Origin: Phascolomyces articulosus
Taxonomy: Eukaryota; Mucoromycota; Mucoromycetes; Mucorales; Lichtheimiaceae
Assembly (NCBI GenBank): GCA_025677815.1
Contig: JAIXMP010000007.1
Location: forward strand, 806,001 to 870,000
Direction of reading: 5' to 3'
Length of the DNA stretch: 64,000 nt
Shown here: positions 62,526 through 64,000 of the stretch, piece by piece
Position numbering within the stretch: position 1 is the stretch's first letter
Layout: every line of letters begins with the position of its first letter
Program-made: the position numbers and the translations under genes
Notes under the pieces: model-generated
Database searches by the model: none
What the model was told of the DNA's origin: nothing
What the model saw: the letters and a program-made list of their open reading frames with translations, nothing else

Positions 62526-64000
62526 ATGAGCAGGCCTAGATTTTTTGCAACAAACAAAAGAGGTAAATGGATGAGAGTGTTCCTTTTCAAAAATATTGCG
62601 GAAGATGTCGGTCGGGAAAGAGAGAGAGAAAGAGAGGATGATCCATTTTAGGTGGAAAGCAATAAAAAAAAAGAGTAAAAGAACCACCCATTTGAAATTA
62701 ACACCATTGAACCTTTTTCTCCATATATTATATAGGCGAAAACTATGAACTTAAAGCCGAGTTAAATAGCGAATATCGCCACGTTAGAAAAGATGCTGTG
62801 AAAAAAGTCATTGCCAATATGACTGTAGGCAAAGATGTCAGTGGTCTTTTCCCGGATGTATTAAAGAACATGCAAACAGAAGATATTGAACTCAAGAAAC
62901 TCGTCTATTTGTATCTCATGAATTACGCAAAGACACAACCTGAATTAGTCATTTTAGCTGTGAATACGTTTGTCAAGGTAATTAATATATAAAATAATAT
63001 TCTTCAAGGTGAATCTAATTAAAAGACAAAAATAACTTAATATTATTCTCAACTATATAAAAGGACTCGGATGATCCAAACCCACTTATCCGTGCACTTT
63101 CTATTCGTACCATGGGTTGTTTACGCGTTGATAAAATTATTGACTATCTTACTGAACCATTAAGAAAATGTCTCAAGGTAACAAAAACTCTGGTTTTTTT
63201 TGTAATCATGCATGTTTCATTCATTTATAAATATATTTATGGGTTATATATATATTTATCTTTTTTTAGGATGAAAATCCTTATGTTCGTAAAACAGCCG
63301 CTATTTGTGTTGCCAAGTTATATGAACTTAATCCTGAATTGGCTCTTGAACAAGATTTTGTCAGTGCAGTCCAAGAAATGGTTTCAGATATCAATCCAAT
63401 GGTCGTTGCCAATGCCGTAATTTCTCTTTCGGATATCAATGAACTTTCTAAGAATAATGATGTGTTTGTTGTAAATACTACCATTTTAAACAAATTACTG
63501 CATGCCCTGAACGAATGCACCGAGTAAGTTTTGAATCCTATTCTATTAATCAATATAAATGATAGAAAAAAATAAATGTTAACTCAATAATGTATGTATA
63601 TAGATGGGGTCAAATCGCCATATTAACAGCCTTGGCTGATTATAAGGCTGCCAATGGAAAGGAAGCAGAAGGTATCTGTGATCGTGTTTTACCTCGTTTG
63701 CAACATGCCAATGGTGCTGTTGTATTGGCAGCAATCAAAGTAAACTAAAATATGATAAAAAAAGGGGGGCGAAGGAGAAAGGAGAGTGACGATAAGTCTA
63801 TAAATTTTATAAACTCGTCCATTTTAATTTATCCATCTTTCTTACATTTTTTTAGGTTCTTTTGCTCAACATGCGACTTGTTAAGGACGAAAACCTTATC
63901 AAGAGCTTCTGTCGTAAAATGGCACCACCTTTGGGTAAATTAGCAATCTTCAAAATATTATTTTATGACATTTATTAACTTTCTTTTTTTAACACGATAA
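62526..64000 (+). CDS. AP-1/AP-2 beta adaptin, 5' part, cut by window end
   Basis: Six exons are visible (62526-62562, 62736-62977, 63064-63177, 63270-63523, 63604-63739, 63856-63934), covering the first 287 residues; the gene continues past the window. Beta adaptins are large subunits of clathrin adaptor complexes at the Golgi/endosome (AP-1) or plasma membrane (AP-2). The start [20 protein letters not shown] matches the family's short N-terminal arm. Armadillo-type helices follow with highly conserved segments: [101 protein letters not shown]-1 and AP-2 beta chains are too similar here to separate. The hinge and ear domains lie outside the window. Confidence 0.93.

Overview
The window is nuclear DNA of an intron-rich, AT-rich fungus. 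The gene set fits an early-diverging filamentous fungus, most likely Mucoromycota (Mucorales-like): a PARN-type deadenylase, a fused NADPH/NADH glutamate synthase, a PacC/Rim101 regulator, Cdc24, an Rrm4-like RNA-binding protein, and remains of a TPR/F-box gene of the kind expanded in that group. The organism is inferred from gene content. No rRNA, tRNA, CRISPR, virus or intact transposon was recognised.

Layout from left to right. 0-6.4 kb: 3' part of glutamate synthase (+), a flavin monooxygenase (+), a nine-exon short-chain dehydrogenase (-). 7.8-17 kb: PARN deadenylase (+), tail-to-tail with a secreted GH3 beta-glucosidase (-), then a mitochondrial carrier (-) and a small four-helix membrane protein (-). 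17.6-26 kb: a coiled-coil CENP-Q-like protein (+), a Rim101/PacC zinc-finger regulator (+), and a three-RRM plus MLLE RNA-binding protein (-). 26-30.5 kb: a long non-coding divergent spacer. 30.5-34 kb: APP1-type phosphatidate phosphatase (+) and the NatC acetyltransferase NAA30 (-). 34-40.1 kb: gene-poor, with a GC-richer foldable island near 36.25 kb and a decayed TPR/F-box gene near 37.1-37.6 kb. 40.1-48.4 kb: a small membrane protein (+), Cdc24 (+), a sorbitol-type dehydrogenase (-). 48.4-54.4 kb: gene-poor. 54.4-64 kb: insulysin (+), an ACSF3-type acyl-CoA synthetase (+) and the 5' part of an AP-1/AP-2 beta adaptin (+), which runs off the end.

The genes do not form one pathway; this is ordinary fungal housekeeping and signalling content. 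Loose themes are polarity and trafficking (Cdc24, Rrm4-like, APP1, adaptin) and carbon/nitrogen metabolism. Exon models were built by hand from GT-AG (one GC-AG) junctions, reading phase and family conservation; all complete models close without frameshifts.

The most interesting signals are about splicing. The dehydrogenase needs a two-nucleotide exon to encode the conserved Thr of its RYCNT motif. The intron after that exon ends in a 34-bp perfect palindrome that covers its 3' splice-site tract. The same gene has a GC-AG intron. The Rim101 gene has an intron whose retention would give a truncated protein resembling the proteolytically activated form. The carrier may have a start codon assembled by splicing.
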